Part shown: in pieces, positions 1 to 6,526 of the stretch
Numbering within the stretch: position 1 is the stretch's first letter
How the letters are laid out: every line of letters begins with the position of its first letter
Assembly: GCA_049514575.1 (NCBI GenBank)
Contig: JBEKUX010000041.1
Span: forward strand, 1-27,521
Length of the DNA stretch: 27,521 nt
Reading direction: 5' to 3'
Source: BOG-1184 sp049514575
GTDB lineage: Bacteria; Fibrobacterota; Chitinivibrionia; Chitinivibrionales; Chitinispirillaceae
Position numbers and translations under genes: made by a program
Notes under the pieces: model-generated
Told to the model about the DNA's origin: nothing
The model's input: the letters and a program-made list of their open reading frames with translations, nothing else
Databases searched by the model: none

Positions 1-389
1 CGGTTATTGTTTTTGATGGGACATTGTCCGACGACGTGCTGCACAAGGAACAGGCGCAGATCGAAGATTTTCTGAAACAAAACGCTTCATTCGAAAAAAC
101 CGACGTCTGGGGCAAACGCAGCATCGCCTATCCGATTAAAAAGAAAAAACTCGGTTACTACTGCCTTTTCCTCTATGAAGGCGAGGGCAACGTCATCGGC
201 GCGTTTGAACGGCAGATCAAGCTCAACGAGGGGGTACTCCGTCACCTGACCGTGGTTCGTAACCTTAAAAACGATGCCGCGCGTGCCGCATTTTTCGCAC
301 GGCGCGAAAAGGCGCTTGAAGAGGCCACGGCCGCGGCAAAAGCCTCAAAAGAAACGGAAACGGTAGCTGCCCCGAAGGAACAGGAATAA
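1..389 (+). CDS. rpsF: 30S ribosomal protein S6 (bS6), 5'-truncated by window edge
   Basis: This is ribosomal protein bS6, a component of the small-subunit platform that binds 16S rRNA together with S18. The reading frame stays open to base 3, upstream of an internal TTG at 24. The residues encoded before that TTG (VIVFDGTL) match the usual S6 beginning, a first beta strand followed by D-x-T-L-S. The true start therefore lies outside the window and TTG 24 is not the start. The conserved WGKRSIAYPIKKKKLGYY segment and the NEGVLRHLTVVR segment are diagnostic. The C-terminus is an Ala/Glu/Lys-rich tail, as in many S6 proteins. It is the first visible gene of an rpsF-rpsR-rplI-dapA-dapB run. The common rpsF-ssb-rpsR order is not seen here, because the 72 bases to rpsR hold no ssb. 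Confidence 0.95.
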   Translation, partial: VIVFDGTLSDDVLHKEQAQIEDFLKQNASFEKTDVWGKRSIAYPIKKKKLGYYCLFLYEGEGNVIGAFERQIKLNEGVLRHLTVVRNLKNDAARAAFFARREKALEEATAAAKASKETETVAAPKEQE

Positions 390-461
390 TAACCGGTTCG
401 CATTGGAGAGGACGATTTTTTATAATTTCTTATTTTAATTTTTAATCAAAGGAGACAATCA

Positions 462-788
462 ATGGCAATGGGAGAGAGAAGATTTTCAACGAGAAAGGAT
501 CGGGATCATCGTGATCGTGACCGTGACCGGGACCGGGACGACGAGGGCGGCGGCCGCATGGCAATGGGCAGAAGGAGAATGAAAAAGGTATGCTGGTTCG
601 AATTGAACCACATAGAGCCTGACTATAAAGACATCAAACTCATCTCACGCTATATTACGGAGCGGGGCAAAATAGTACCGCGACGTCTGTCCGGGGTAAC
701 GGCAAAAAATCAGCGGAAGCTGGCACAGGCTATAAAACGGGCGCGCCATCTCGGGCTCGCGCCGTTTGTCGCGGAAAATATGAAATAA
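462..788 (+). CDS. rpsR: 30S ribosomal protein S18 (bS18) with Arg/Asp-repeat N-terminal extension
   Basis: This is ribosomal protein bS18, the S6 partner in the 30S platform. The diagnostic core KKVCWFELNHIEPDYKD...ISERGK-like...IVPRRLSGVTAKNQRKLAQAIKRARHLGLAPF occupies roughly residues 40-105. Only one Cys is kept in the N-terminal segment, so a zinc ribbon is unlikely. The start at 462 is set by AAAGGAG at 448-454, eight bases upstream. The first ~35 residues are unusual: a run of Arg-Asp dipeptides (about residues 13-26) encoded by near-repeats of GACCGTGACCGGGAC, then a Gly-rich linker and a second MAMG like the start itself. A Met at codon 33 could be an alternative start, but the strong ribosome binding site belongs to 462. 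It is followed after 17 bases by rplI. Confidence 0.96.
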   Translation: MAMGERRFSTRKDRDHRDRDRDRDRDDEGGGRMAMGRRRMKKVCWFELNHIEPDYKDIKLISRYITERGKIVPRRLSGVTAKNQRKLAQAIKRARHLGLAPFVAENMK

Positions 789-805
789 CTGAGGAAGGAA
801 ACACT

Positions 806-1258
806 ATGGAAATCGTTCTGACAAAAGACTTTCAGGACCTGGGCAAGGCGATGGACGTTTTAAAGGTAAAAGACGGCTTTGCACGCAACTTTCTCATCCC
901 TGCCGGCATTGCGGTACCGGCGACCGAAGGAAACAGAAAGCGGGTTGCTGAAGCAAAACGGATCGCCGAACTCGGTGAAGAAAAAAGGTTAAAAGAGGCG
1001 CGCCAGCGGGCCAAGAAGATCGAACAGGTGCCGTGCACCATTCCGGTCAAGGTGGGAGAAGAGGACAGAATATTCGGTTCGGTCACGGCCCAGGAAATCG
1101 CCGGGTTTCTGCAGAAGGAAGGTTTTGACATTGAAAAGAACAATATCGAGCTTGAAGAGCCGATCAAACAGCTGGGCGTTTACACCGTCACGGTCGTGCT
1201 GTATAAGGACGTTTCGGCCAAGCTGAAAGTCTGGGTCGTCAAAGAAGAGCAGAAATAG
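806..1258 (+). CDS. rplI: 50S ribosomal protein L9 (bL9)
   Basis: This is ribosomal protein bL9, an elongated two-domain protein of the large subunit near the L1 stalk. The N-terminal RNA-binding domain is MEIVLTKDFQDLGKAMDVLKVKDGFARNFLIPAGIAVPAT, with the hallmark GxxxxVKxGFxRNxLxPxGxA pattern. A charged connecting helix follows (about residues 43-75). The C-terminal domain has IFGSVTAQEIA and ends IKQLGVYTVTVVLYKDVSAKLKVWVV. At 150 residues it has the usual family length. GAGGAAGG at 790-797 supports the ATG at 806. It sits between rpsR and dapA with short gaps, so it is probably cotranscribed with both. Confidence 0.97.
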   Translation: MEIVLTKDFQDLGKAMDVLKVKDGFARNFLIPAGIAVPATEGNRKRVAEAKRIAELGEEKRLKEARQRAKKIEQVPCTIPVKVGEEDRIFGSVTAQEIAGFLQKEGFDIEKNNIELEEPIKQLGVYTVTVVLYKDVSAKLKVWVVKEEQK

Positions 1259-1282
1259 CGGTTTGTAGAGAGGAATACCCGT

Positions 1283-2167
1283 ATGGTCCTGCGCGGATGC
1301 TACACGGCGATCGTCACCCCTTTCAGTGAAAAGGGGACTGTGGATGAAAAAACGCTGCGCTCGCACATAGATTTTCTTATCGGTAAAGGTGTTGCCGGCA
1401 TCGTCCCCTGCGGCACGACCGGCGAATCCGCCACGCTTTCGTGGAAAGAGCACAACCACGTCGTTGATGTCGCGCTGGAACAGGCAAAAGGCAAAATCCA
1501 GGTGATCACGGGCGCGGGCTCCAACAATACTGCGGAATCGCTCGCAGCGGCCAGGCATGCGCTTGAACGGGGCGCCGACGCGATCCTCTGCATCACCCCC
1601 TATTACAACCGGCCCACGCAGGAAGGACTGTATCAGCACTTCAAAGCGATCGCCACGCAGGTGGATATCCCGATCGTCGTGTACAACGTACCGGCGCGCA
1701 CCGGGGTGAACCTGCTGCCCGAGACCCTCGAACGGCTGTGCGAATTCAACAACATCATCGCGGTCAAGGAGGCGTGCGGCAACATACTTCAGATTTCGGA
1801 AATCCACCGGCGGTGCGGGGAACGCCTCTGCATCCTTTCCGGCGACGACCCGCTTACGCTCCCGATCCTTGCCTGCGGCGGTCAGGGCGTCATTTCCGTG
1901 GTTGCCAATATCGCACCGGAGAAGCCGATCGCGATGATCAACGCCTTTTTTGCCGACAAGATGCAGGAGGCGCTCGCGCTCCATGAGGCGCTCCTGCCGC
2001 TGTCGATGGCGATGTTTATCGAAACCAACCCGATCCCGGTGAAAACCGCCATGAACCTGCTCGGCATGAATGCCGGCCCTTTTCGCCTGCCGCTCGTGCC
2101 CATGAGCGAGCGCAATAAAGCGGAACTTGTTGCCGTATTACAAAGGTACGGGTTTTCCATCCGATAG
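1283..2167 (+). CDS. dapA: 4-hydroxy-tetrahydrodipicolinate synthase
   Basis: This enzyme condenses pyruvate with aspartate semialdehyde, the first committed step of diaminopimelate/lysine synthesis in the cytoplasm. It is a class I aldolase TIM barrel of 294 residues, the normal length. Visible signatures are GTTGE at 44-48, the YNVPARTG segment with Tyr134 (catalytic proton relay) and Arg139, and AVKEA with the Schiff-base Lys162. GDDPLTLP and GVISVVAN follow in the expected order. The ATG at 1283 is preceded by AGAGGAA at 1267-1273. Only 14 bases separate it from dapB, the next-but-adjacent enzyme of the same pathway, so the pair is almost certainly cotranscribed, apparently as the tail of the ribosomal-protein operon. 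Confidence 0.96.
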   Translation: MVLRGCYTAIVTPFSEKGTVDEKTLRSHIDFLIGKGVAGIVPCGTTGESATLSWKEHNHVVDVALEQAKGKIQVITGAGSNNTAESLAAARHALERGADAILCITPYYNRPTQEGLYQHFKAIATQVDIPIVVYNVPARTGVNLLPETLERLCEFNNIIAVKEACGNILQISEIHRRCGERLCILSGDDPLTLPILACGGQGVISVVANIAPEKPIAMINAFFADKMQEALALHEALLPLSMAMFIETNPIPVKTAMNLLGMNAGPFRLPLVPMSERNKAELVAVLQRYGFSIR

Positions 2168-2181
2168 AGAAGGAAACAGCG

Positions 2182-2988
2182 GTGCCACTCCCCATAGTCA
2201 TTAACGGCGCTCTCGGAAAAATGGGGGTCGAAATCGGCGCTGTCGTCCTGAACGACGACAGCATCAAGCTTTCCGGTGCTGTCGAGCGGCCGGGTCATCC
2301 GCAGATCGGTAAAGACTACGGCATGTGCATCGGTAAAGGCGCATGCGGAATCAACGTTACCGACACCATGGATGCCGCCGGTCTGGAACAAGCGGTCATC
2401 ATCGATTTTTCTTCGCCCCAATCGACCGGCAAACTCCTTGAACTGGCCCGGCGCATCAATGTGCGTCTGGTGATCGGCACCACCGGTCTGACCGGAAAAG
2501 ACCTCGCAAGCGTGAAAAAAATTGCGGAGCGGATGCCGGTCCTTGTAAGTCCGAACATGAGCCTCGGGGTAAACCTGCTTTTTTCACTTACCGAACTGGT
2601 GTGCAAAAGACTCAAAGACGATTTTGACATTGAAATCATCGAAGCGCACCATCGGTTTAAAAAAGACGCGCCGAGCGGCACGGCACATCGCCTCGGTGAA
2701 ATCATTGCCGATGCCTACGGTCTCCCGTATGAACAGGCGGTGCGCAACGGCCGGTCCGGCAGCACGGGTTCAGGCCGATCGAAAACCGAAGTGGGAATGC
2801 ATGCCGTACGCGGCGGCGATATCGTCGGTGATCATACTGTCCTGTTTGCCGGCATGGGCGAGCGGATTGAGTTGCGGCATATGGCGCACAGCAGATCCCC
2901 CTTGGTCCGCGGCGCAATCGCTGCCGCCAGATGGCTCGCATCGCAGGGCCCGGGTTATTACACGATGAAGGATGTTCTGGGAATTTAA
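2182..2988 (+). CDS. dapB: 4-hydroxy-tetrahydrodipicolinate reductase
   Basis: This enzyme reduces the DapA product with NAD(P)H to tetrahydrodipicolinate. The N-terminal Rossmann motif INGALGKMG (7-15) binds the cofactor. GTTGL (99-103) and SPNMSLGVN (123-131) follow. The substrate-binding and catalytic motif EAHHRFKKDAPSGTA carries His156/His157 and Lys161. The C-terminal RGGDIVGDHTV and LRHMAHSRS blocks are typical. The length of 268 residues is normal. The start is a GTG at 2182, behind AGAAGGAAA about eight bases upstream. This is the last gene of the operon; the next 326 bases hold a repeat structure rather than a gene. Confidence 0.95.
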   Translation: MPLPIVINGALGKMGVEIGAVVLNDDSIKLSGAVERPGHPQIGKDYGMCIGKGACGINVTDTMDAAGLEQAVIIDFSSPQSTGKLLELARRINVRLVIGTTGLTGKDLASVKKIAERMPVLVSPNMSLGVNLLFSLTELVCKRLKDDFDIEIIEAHHRFKKDAPSGTAHRLGEIIADAYGLPYEQAVRNGRSGSTGSGRSKTEVGMHAVRGGDIVGDHTVLFAGMGERIELRHMAHSRSPLVRGAIAAARWLASQGPGYYTMKDVLGI

Positions 2989-3314
2989 TATAATTAATAT
3001 TTTTTTTGCTAAAGGCAGTTGATTAGGTGTGGGGGAAGCTTAATAATAAATATTTTTCTTTGGCTAAAGTCTCTTGTCTGGGTATGGGGTGGGCGCCATT
3101 GTTGCAAAGTTGAACTCCAGTTGACCCCTACCCATAAGGTTCTGTGGAATTGAAATCAAAGCAGCAAAAGAAAACGGCTTTATAGAATATGTTTTTTAAA
3201 TTTGACGATGCTTGAGGGTGGGGGTAAAGGATGCGCAAAGCTGCACGGCCGGTGCCCACCCCACACCCAAACGGGAGCCTTTAGCAAAAAAAGTATTTAT
3301 AGTTAGGCCAAAAC
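2989..3314. repeat. Intergenic inverted-repeat element with three copies of a ~45-50 bp unit
   Basis: I see no gene in this gap. It contains a repeated unit of the form AAATA-T-tract-GCTAAAG...GGGTGTGGGGTGGGC. Copy A (2995-3039) and copy B (3048-3097) lie on the + strand, and copy C (3251-3300) on the - strand. B and C extend inward: 3048-3138 pairs with 3211-3300 as an imperfect ~90 bp inverted repeat. Its inner ends also match (TTGACCCCTACCC against TTTACCCCCACCC, both followed by a -AAG end). A ~72 bp unpaired centre (3139-3210) separates the arms. The architecture resembles a MITE-like non-autonomous element or a long RNA hairpin downstream of dapB. The repeat itself is seen directly; its function is unknown. 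Confidence 0.75.
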
Positions 3315-4763
3315 ATGACCTCTCGAATCCTATTTTCCTTCTCCCTGCTCCTCTTAACGGCCAGCGTGTACGCTCAAACTACGCTCCCTGTTAAGCCGGA
3401 TTCTTCCGCAACAACGGTTAAAAAAGCCGCACCCCAGGCAAAGAACACTGACGAGGACCTGATTCTTGACGATAACGACAAATCAATCCTGCCGATCGAA
3501 AATAAAAAACCGGCCGCGCAGGCCGCACCCGCCGCCCGTGCTGCGACAGTTGCGGCGGATACCGGATTAAAAAAAACTGCAGCCGCTTCCATTGATACCT
3601 CTGCGGCTAAAACGGCCGCCGCGGGACAGGCAGCAAAACCCCAGACGCAAGTCCTCGTGAAAGACACTGCAAAAAAGGTGACCGACGAAGAATTGATCCT
3701 TGAAGGCGGCGAAGAAAATCTGATAAACAAAGAAAAGACGGTCCAGTATAAACCGTCCCTTCCGGGACAGAGCGGTACTACCGGCACCGGTAATGATTCT
3801 TCCGCCGCCGCAGCCGCCGGGAAACAGAATCAGGGCACCGTTTCTCTTCCAACACCTGCAGGTTTTGCCGATTCAGCGACAAAAACATCACAGGCTTCCG
3901 GAGCAAATGCAGGCGCTCCCCTGCCCGCCGCAACGATTGAAAGCGTGCATTCAATAAACTTCGCCCGAAACCTCAAAGAATACCGCTCGCCGAAACTCGC
4001 CATGCTCATGTCGCTTATCCTGCCCGGTGCAGGTCAGGTCTATGCCAAGTCAAATCTCTGGGCTGCCGCATTCGGAGTCATAGAGGTCGGGCTTATCAGC
4101 ACAGGTGTGGCCCTGTCCGCTAAATCAAAGACGGTGAGTAACAACGCGCACGCTTTTGCCAACCAGCATTACGATACAAACACCTATAAACAATACACTA
4201 CGTATCTTAAAAGTTATCTTCACTCAATAAACGATTCGACATCCTATTCTTCGTCAATTTTCTTTGAGGGTGAGGACACGAGCTTCCTTTCCGAGGCGCG
4301 GAACAAGAGCGATCTTTATTATAACAACATCAACAGCAGAACATTGCCGTACATCCGCGGATGGGACGATGTACAAACGAATTTTACCAACAACGGCTAC
4401 CAGATCCAGGGGAGCGATACGTCGCGTTTCGGCATTGTGACGGGTCCGAAGGGCGACACTTCCTATCTCCTTTTCCTTAAACCCGACTCTACCAACAGAA
4501 TGTACGGCATATCGGCAAATCAGGTCCATTATAACAGCATGCTCGACGAATCCCGCAAATGGGCCAACTATTCCCGGAACACTTTCCTGTCCCTTCTCCT
4601 CAATCATCTGGCAAGCGCGATAATGGCCGGAATCGCCGCCAAGAGGCACAACGACGAACTTCTGGGCAGGGAAAGTTTCTGGCACCATATTGAAGTCGAA
4701 CCGTGTTATGTCAATACCGGTTCGGGAACATCCCCGGGCTATGCAGTGCAGGTGGAATTTTGA
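3315..4763 (+). CDS. Secreted/envelope protein with Ala-rich linker and LPGAGQVY membrane domain (DUF5683-like)
   Basis: A 482-residue protein of unknown function. It starts with a signal peptide (MTSRILFSFSLLLLTASVYA, cleavage about Ala20-Gln21). Residues 21-200 are low-complexity, rich in Ala, Lys, Thr and Pro. They contain two copies of an acidic motif: TDEDLILDDND at 45-55 and TDEELILEGGEENLI at 123-137. From about residue 225 a folded part begins with SPKLAMLMSLILPGAGQVY (LPGAGQVY at 236-243) and a hydrophobic helix, the hallmark of DUF5683-type proteins of Bacteroidetes and relatives. The rest is rich in Ser, Tyr and Asn, with another hydrophobic helix near 430. The ribosome binding site is weak. 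The next gene overlaps its stop codon and encodes a protein with the same motif, so the two are probably translationally coupled and related. Confidence 0.8.
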   Translation: MTSRILFSFSLLLLTASVYAQTTLPVKPDSSATTVKKAAPQAKNTDEDLILDDNDKSILPIENKKPAAQAAPAARAATVAADTGLKKTAAASIDTSAAKTAAAGQAAKPQTQVLVKDTAKKVTDEELILEGGEENLINKEKTVQYKPSLPGQSGTTGTGNDSSAAAAAGKQNQGTVSLPTPAGFADSATKTSQASGANAGAPLPAATIESVHSINFARNLKEYRSPKLAMLMSLILPGAGQVYAKSNLWAAAFGVIEVGLISTGVALSAKSKTVSNNAHAFANQHYDTNTYKQYTTYLKSYLHSINDSTSYSSSIFFEGEDTSFLSEARNKSDLYYNNINSRTLPYIRGWDDVQTNFTNNGYQIQGSDTSRFGIVTGPKGDTSYLLFLKPDSTNRMYGISANQVHYNSMLDESRKWANYSRNTFLSLLLNHLASAIMAGIAAKRHNDELLGRESFWHHIEVEPCYVNTGSGTSPGYAVQVEF

Positions 4764-5473
4764 AACGTGCGGCGTATATAAGCTGTTTATTGCTTTCCGG
4801 TATGTGCCAGTGGAACAGACCGTGCGCGCAGGTCAGTGTTGAAAACGTTGTTACGACCGACAGCGTCGACCTTTTCTCCGAGCACCAGGGGAAAGAAAAA
4901 TCGGCGACGCTCGCCATGGCCCTTTCACTTCTCCTCCCCGGAGCCGGCCACCAGTATTTCGAACGCAATCGTTCGGCGCTCAGCTTCTTTACCGCAGAAG
5001 CGGTGGGAATCTTCGGTTTTTTTTTCTGCGACCATTATGCCAAGAAACTCGCCTCGAATGCCGCCGGATACGCCTGGGTCCACTCCGGTGCGCAAGGCCC
5101 CATTACCAGCGCCGACGATAACTACTGGAAACAGGTAGGAAGTTACATGGACATTCAGGATTATAACAACACCCAGGACCTGAACCGCACCCCTCAGGAT
5201 AAATTCACCGATCCAAGCCAGGTCTGGCACTGGGATGATAAATCCTCCCAGGACCGCTTCAATTCGATCCTGTCTTCTTCGCGGACATTCGGTATCGCAT
5301 CGTCGTTTTTTATCGGCGCCCTTGTCCTTGACCGGATCATCGCATTCATCGACATCCGCACCGCCACCCGCAACCGCGGGGTAAAAAAAACAGGGTTCAC
5401 CATGTCTTCCCTGTACCCCATGGTTTCAATCTCACCGTCATCAATGGACCTCCGGCTTCAGGGTTCATTCTAG
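4760..5473 (+). CDS. Second LPGAGxxY exported protein, paralogue of the upstream gene
   Basis: A 237-residue protein of unknown function. I place the start at TTG 4760 rather than at the ATG 57 bases upstream, which would overlap the preceding gene by 61 bases. TTG 4760 overlaps the preceding stop as TTGA, has AGGTGGA at 4750-4756, and begins directly with a signal peptide (MKRAAYISCLLLSGMCQWNR, cleavage probably after the Ala of PCAQ). KSATLAMALSLLLPGAGHQY follows, with LPGAGHQY at 59-66, and then a hydrophobic helix (ALSFFTAEAVGIFGFFFC). A second hydrophobic segment lies near the C-terminus (ASSFFIGALVLDRIIAF). The arrangement mirrors the C-terminal domain of the upstream protein without its Ala-rich linker. 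A tandem duplication is the likely origin. A membrane or periplasmic location is inferred. Confidence 0.78.
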   Translation: MKRAAYISCLLLSGMCQWNRPCAQVSVENVVTTDSVDLFSEHQGKEKSATLAMALSLLLPGAGHQYFERNRSALSFFTAEAVGIFGFFFCDHYAKKLASNAAGYAWVHSGAQGPITSADDNYWKQVGSYMDIQDYNNTQDLNRTPQDKFTDPSQVWHWDDKSSQDRFNSILSSSRTFGIASSFFIGALVLDRIIAFIDIRTATRNRGVKKTGFTMSSLYPMVSISPSSMDLRLQGSF

Positions 5474-5586
5474 GTTCTGCAGAGTTTCCCTGTTCCCTGC
5501 GATATAGTATATTGACAGTATACCACAGATTGTGGAAGTAAAAGGTCTCGCCTACCATATATCGGCTTTCGATACGGGGGAATGCC

Positions 5587-6096
5587 ATGCGATGTCCGTT
5601 CTGCGGTTCCGAAAAAGACAAGGTTATCGATTCGCGTTCAAGCAAGGACGGCGAAGCGGTTCGGAGGAGGAGACAGTGCCTGCGGTGCAGCCAGCGGTTT
5701 ACTACCTACGAATATATCGAAAACGTGTCGCTGACGATCATTAAAAATGATCAGCGCCGCGAACCGTACGATCGCCAGAAGCTGATGCAGGGAATCGTTG
5801 CCGCATGTAAAAAACGTCCCGTGAGCATGAAAAAAATCGAAAGCATTGTCGACAAGATAGAGAACCAGCTTGAAAAACTCGGGAAAATGGAGATCCCCAG
5901 CACCGCTATCGGAAAGATGGTGATGGCGGAGCTCTACGCTCTCGATGAGGTCGCCTATGTGCGGTTCGCTTCAGTGTACCGGAAATTCAAGGATGTCAGC
6001 GATTTCATCTCTGAAGTCAAGGGAATTGCGACCAAAGCGGAAATCGCCGGTCGTAATAAAAACAGCCCGCCTTTCCGGCGGACACATCGGCCCTGA
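5587..6096 (+). CDS. nrdR: Transcriptional repressor NrdR
   Basis: NrdR represses ribonucleotide reductase genes in response to (d)ATP. The N-terminal zinc ribbon is complete: Cys3-Pro-Phe-Cys6 and Cys31-Leu-Arg-Cys34, with the family signature VIDSR and RRRRQCLRCSQRFTTYE between and after them. An ATP-cone domain follows (about residues 48-138), starting with IIKNDQRREPYDRQKL and containing EVAYVRFASVYRKF near its end. The length of 169 residues is slightly long, with a ~20-residue basic, Pro-containing tail. GGGGGA lies just ahead of the ATG at 5587. No nrd gene is visible in the window, so its targets must be elsewhere. I could not find a convincing 16-bp NrdR box upstream. Confidence 0.95.
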   Translation: MRCPFCGSEKDKVIDSRSSKDGEAVRRRRQCLRCSQRFTTYEYIENVSLTIIKNDQRREPYDRQKLMQGIVAACKKRPVSMKKIESIVDKIENQLEKLGKMEIPSTAIGKMVMAELYALDEVAYVRFASVYRKFKDVSDFISEVKGIATKAEIAGRNKNSPPFRRTHRP

Positions 6097-6190
6097 TTTG
6101 CCCGTGTGCAAACGGAGTGATTGTTAGAAGATAGACCGGCAACGGACTCCGGAAACACGGGGAAGAAAAGGACGTGAAGGATCGTGGAGG

Positions 6191-6406
6191 TCAGAGTTCT
6201 ATTATGTTTCCGGACTTGGTGCGATCATCAAAAAAATCTTCCTTGAAATAAAAGAAACCCTGATCGTCTTCAGAATAATATTCTTTCAATTCTTCATCGA
6301 AAAAACGCCGGAGCGCAGTTTCCCTTGTGTCACCTTCAACAATGCGGTGACACACCTGCGGGTTGCTCTTTGAAGGAAGGATAAATGCTATGGCATATTT
6401 AGACAT
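6191..6406 (-). CDS. Small hypothetical acidic protein (71 aa)
   Basis: A short gene facing nrdR. I do not recognise the family. The frame is open further upstream (to 6652), but the extra residues overlap the divergent carboxypeptidase gene and look non-coding. The ATG at 6406 has GGGAGA about six to eight bases upstream (6415-6420 on the complementary strand). The product begins MSKYAIAFILPSKSNPQVCHR, with a plausible beta strand, then a helix (TRETALRRFFDEELKEYY), and ends in an acidic, Phe-rich stretch (about residues 46-62: ED, FF and DD pairs). There is no signal peptide or membrane helix. The fold-like strand-helix-acidic layout and a credible ribosome binding site favour a real gene, but its short length leaves doubt. 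Confidence 0.55.
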   Translation of the reverse strand: MSKYAIAFILPSKSNPQVCHRIVEGDTRETALRRFFDEELKEYYSEDDQGFFYFKEDFFDDRTKSGNIIEL

Positions 6407-6526
6407 GTGAATTATCTCCCGTGATTTCAGTTGTTGGTGCGACGCACTGTTTCTTGGGTAAAAATAGGTTATTGGAGAAGAATATAAAAGTAAAAAAAAC
6501 CGGTTTTGGTAAAAAGGAGACCGCAG

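Noticed and set aside
989..1984. Long - strand open frame (331 codons) across rplI and dapA
   Set aside because: It is antisense to two clearly recognised genes, and its product is an Arg/Asp/Phe-rich shadow with no family motif.
2989..3314. CRISPR array suggested by repeated units
   Set aside because: Only three diverged units, one inverted, without regular spacers or cas genes.
5523..5535. CCACAGATTGTGG palindrome upstream of nrdR as an NrdR or other operator
   Set aside because: It does not match the 16-bp NrdR-box pattern and only one copy is present. The TTGACA at 5512 has no good -10 at the right distance.
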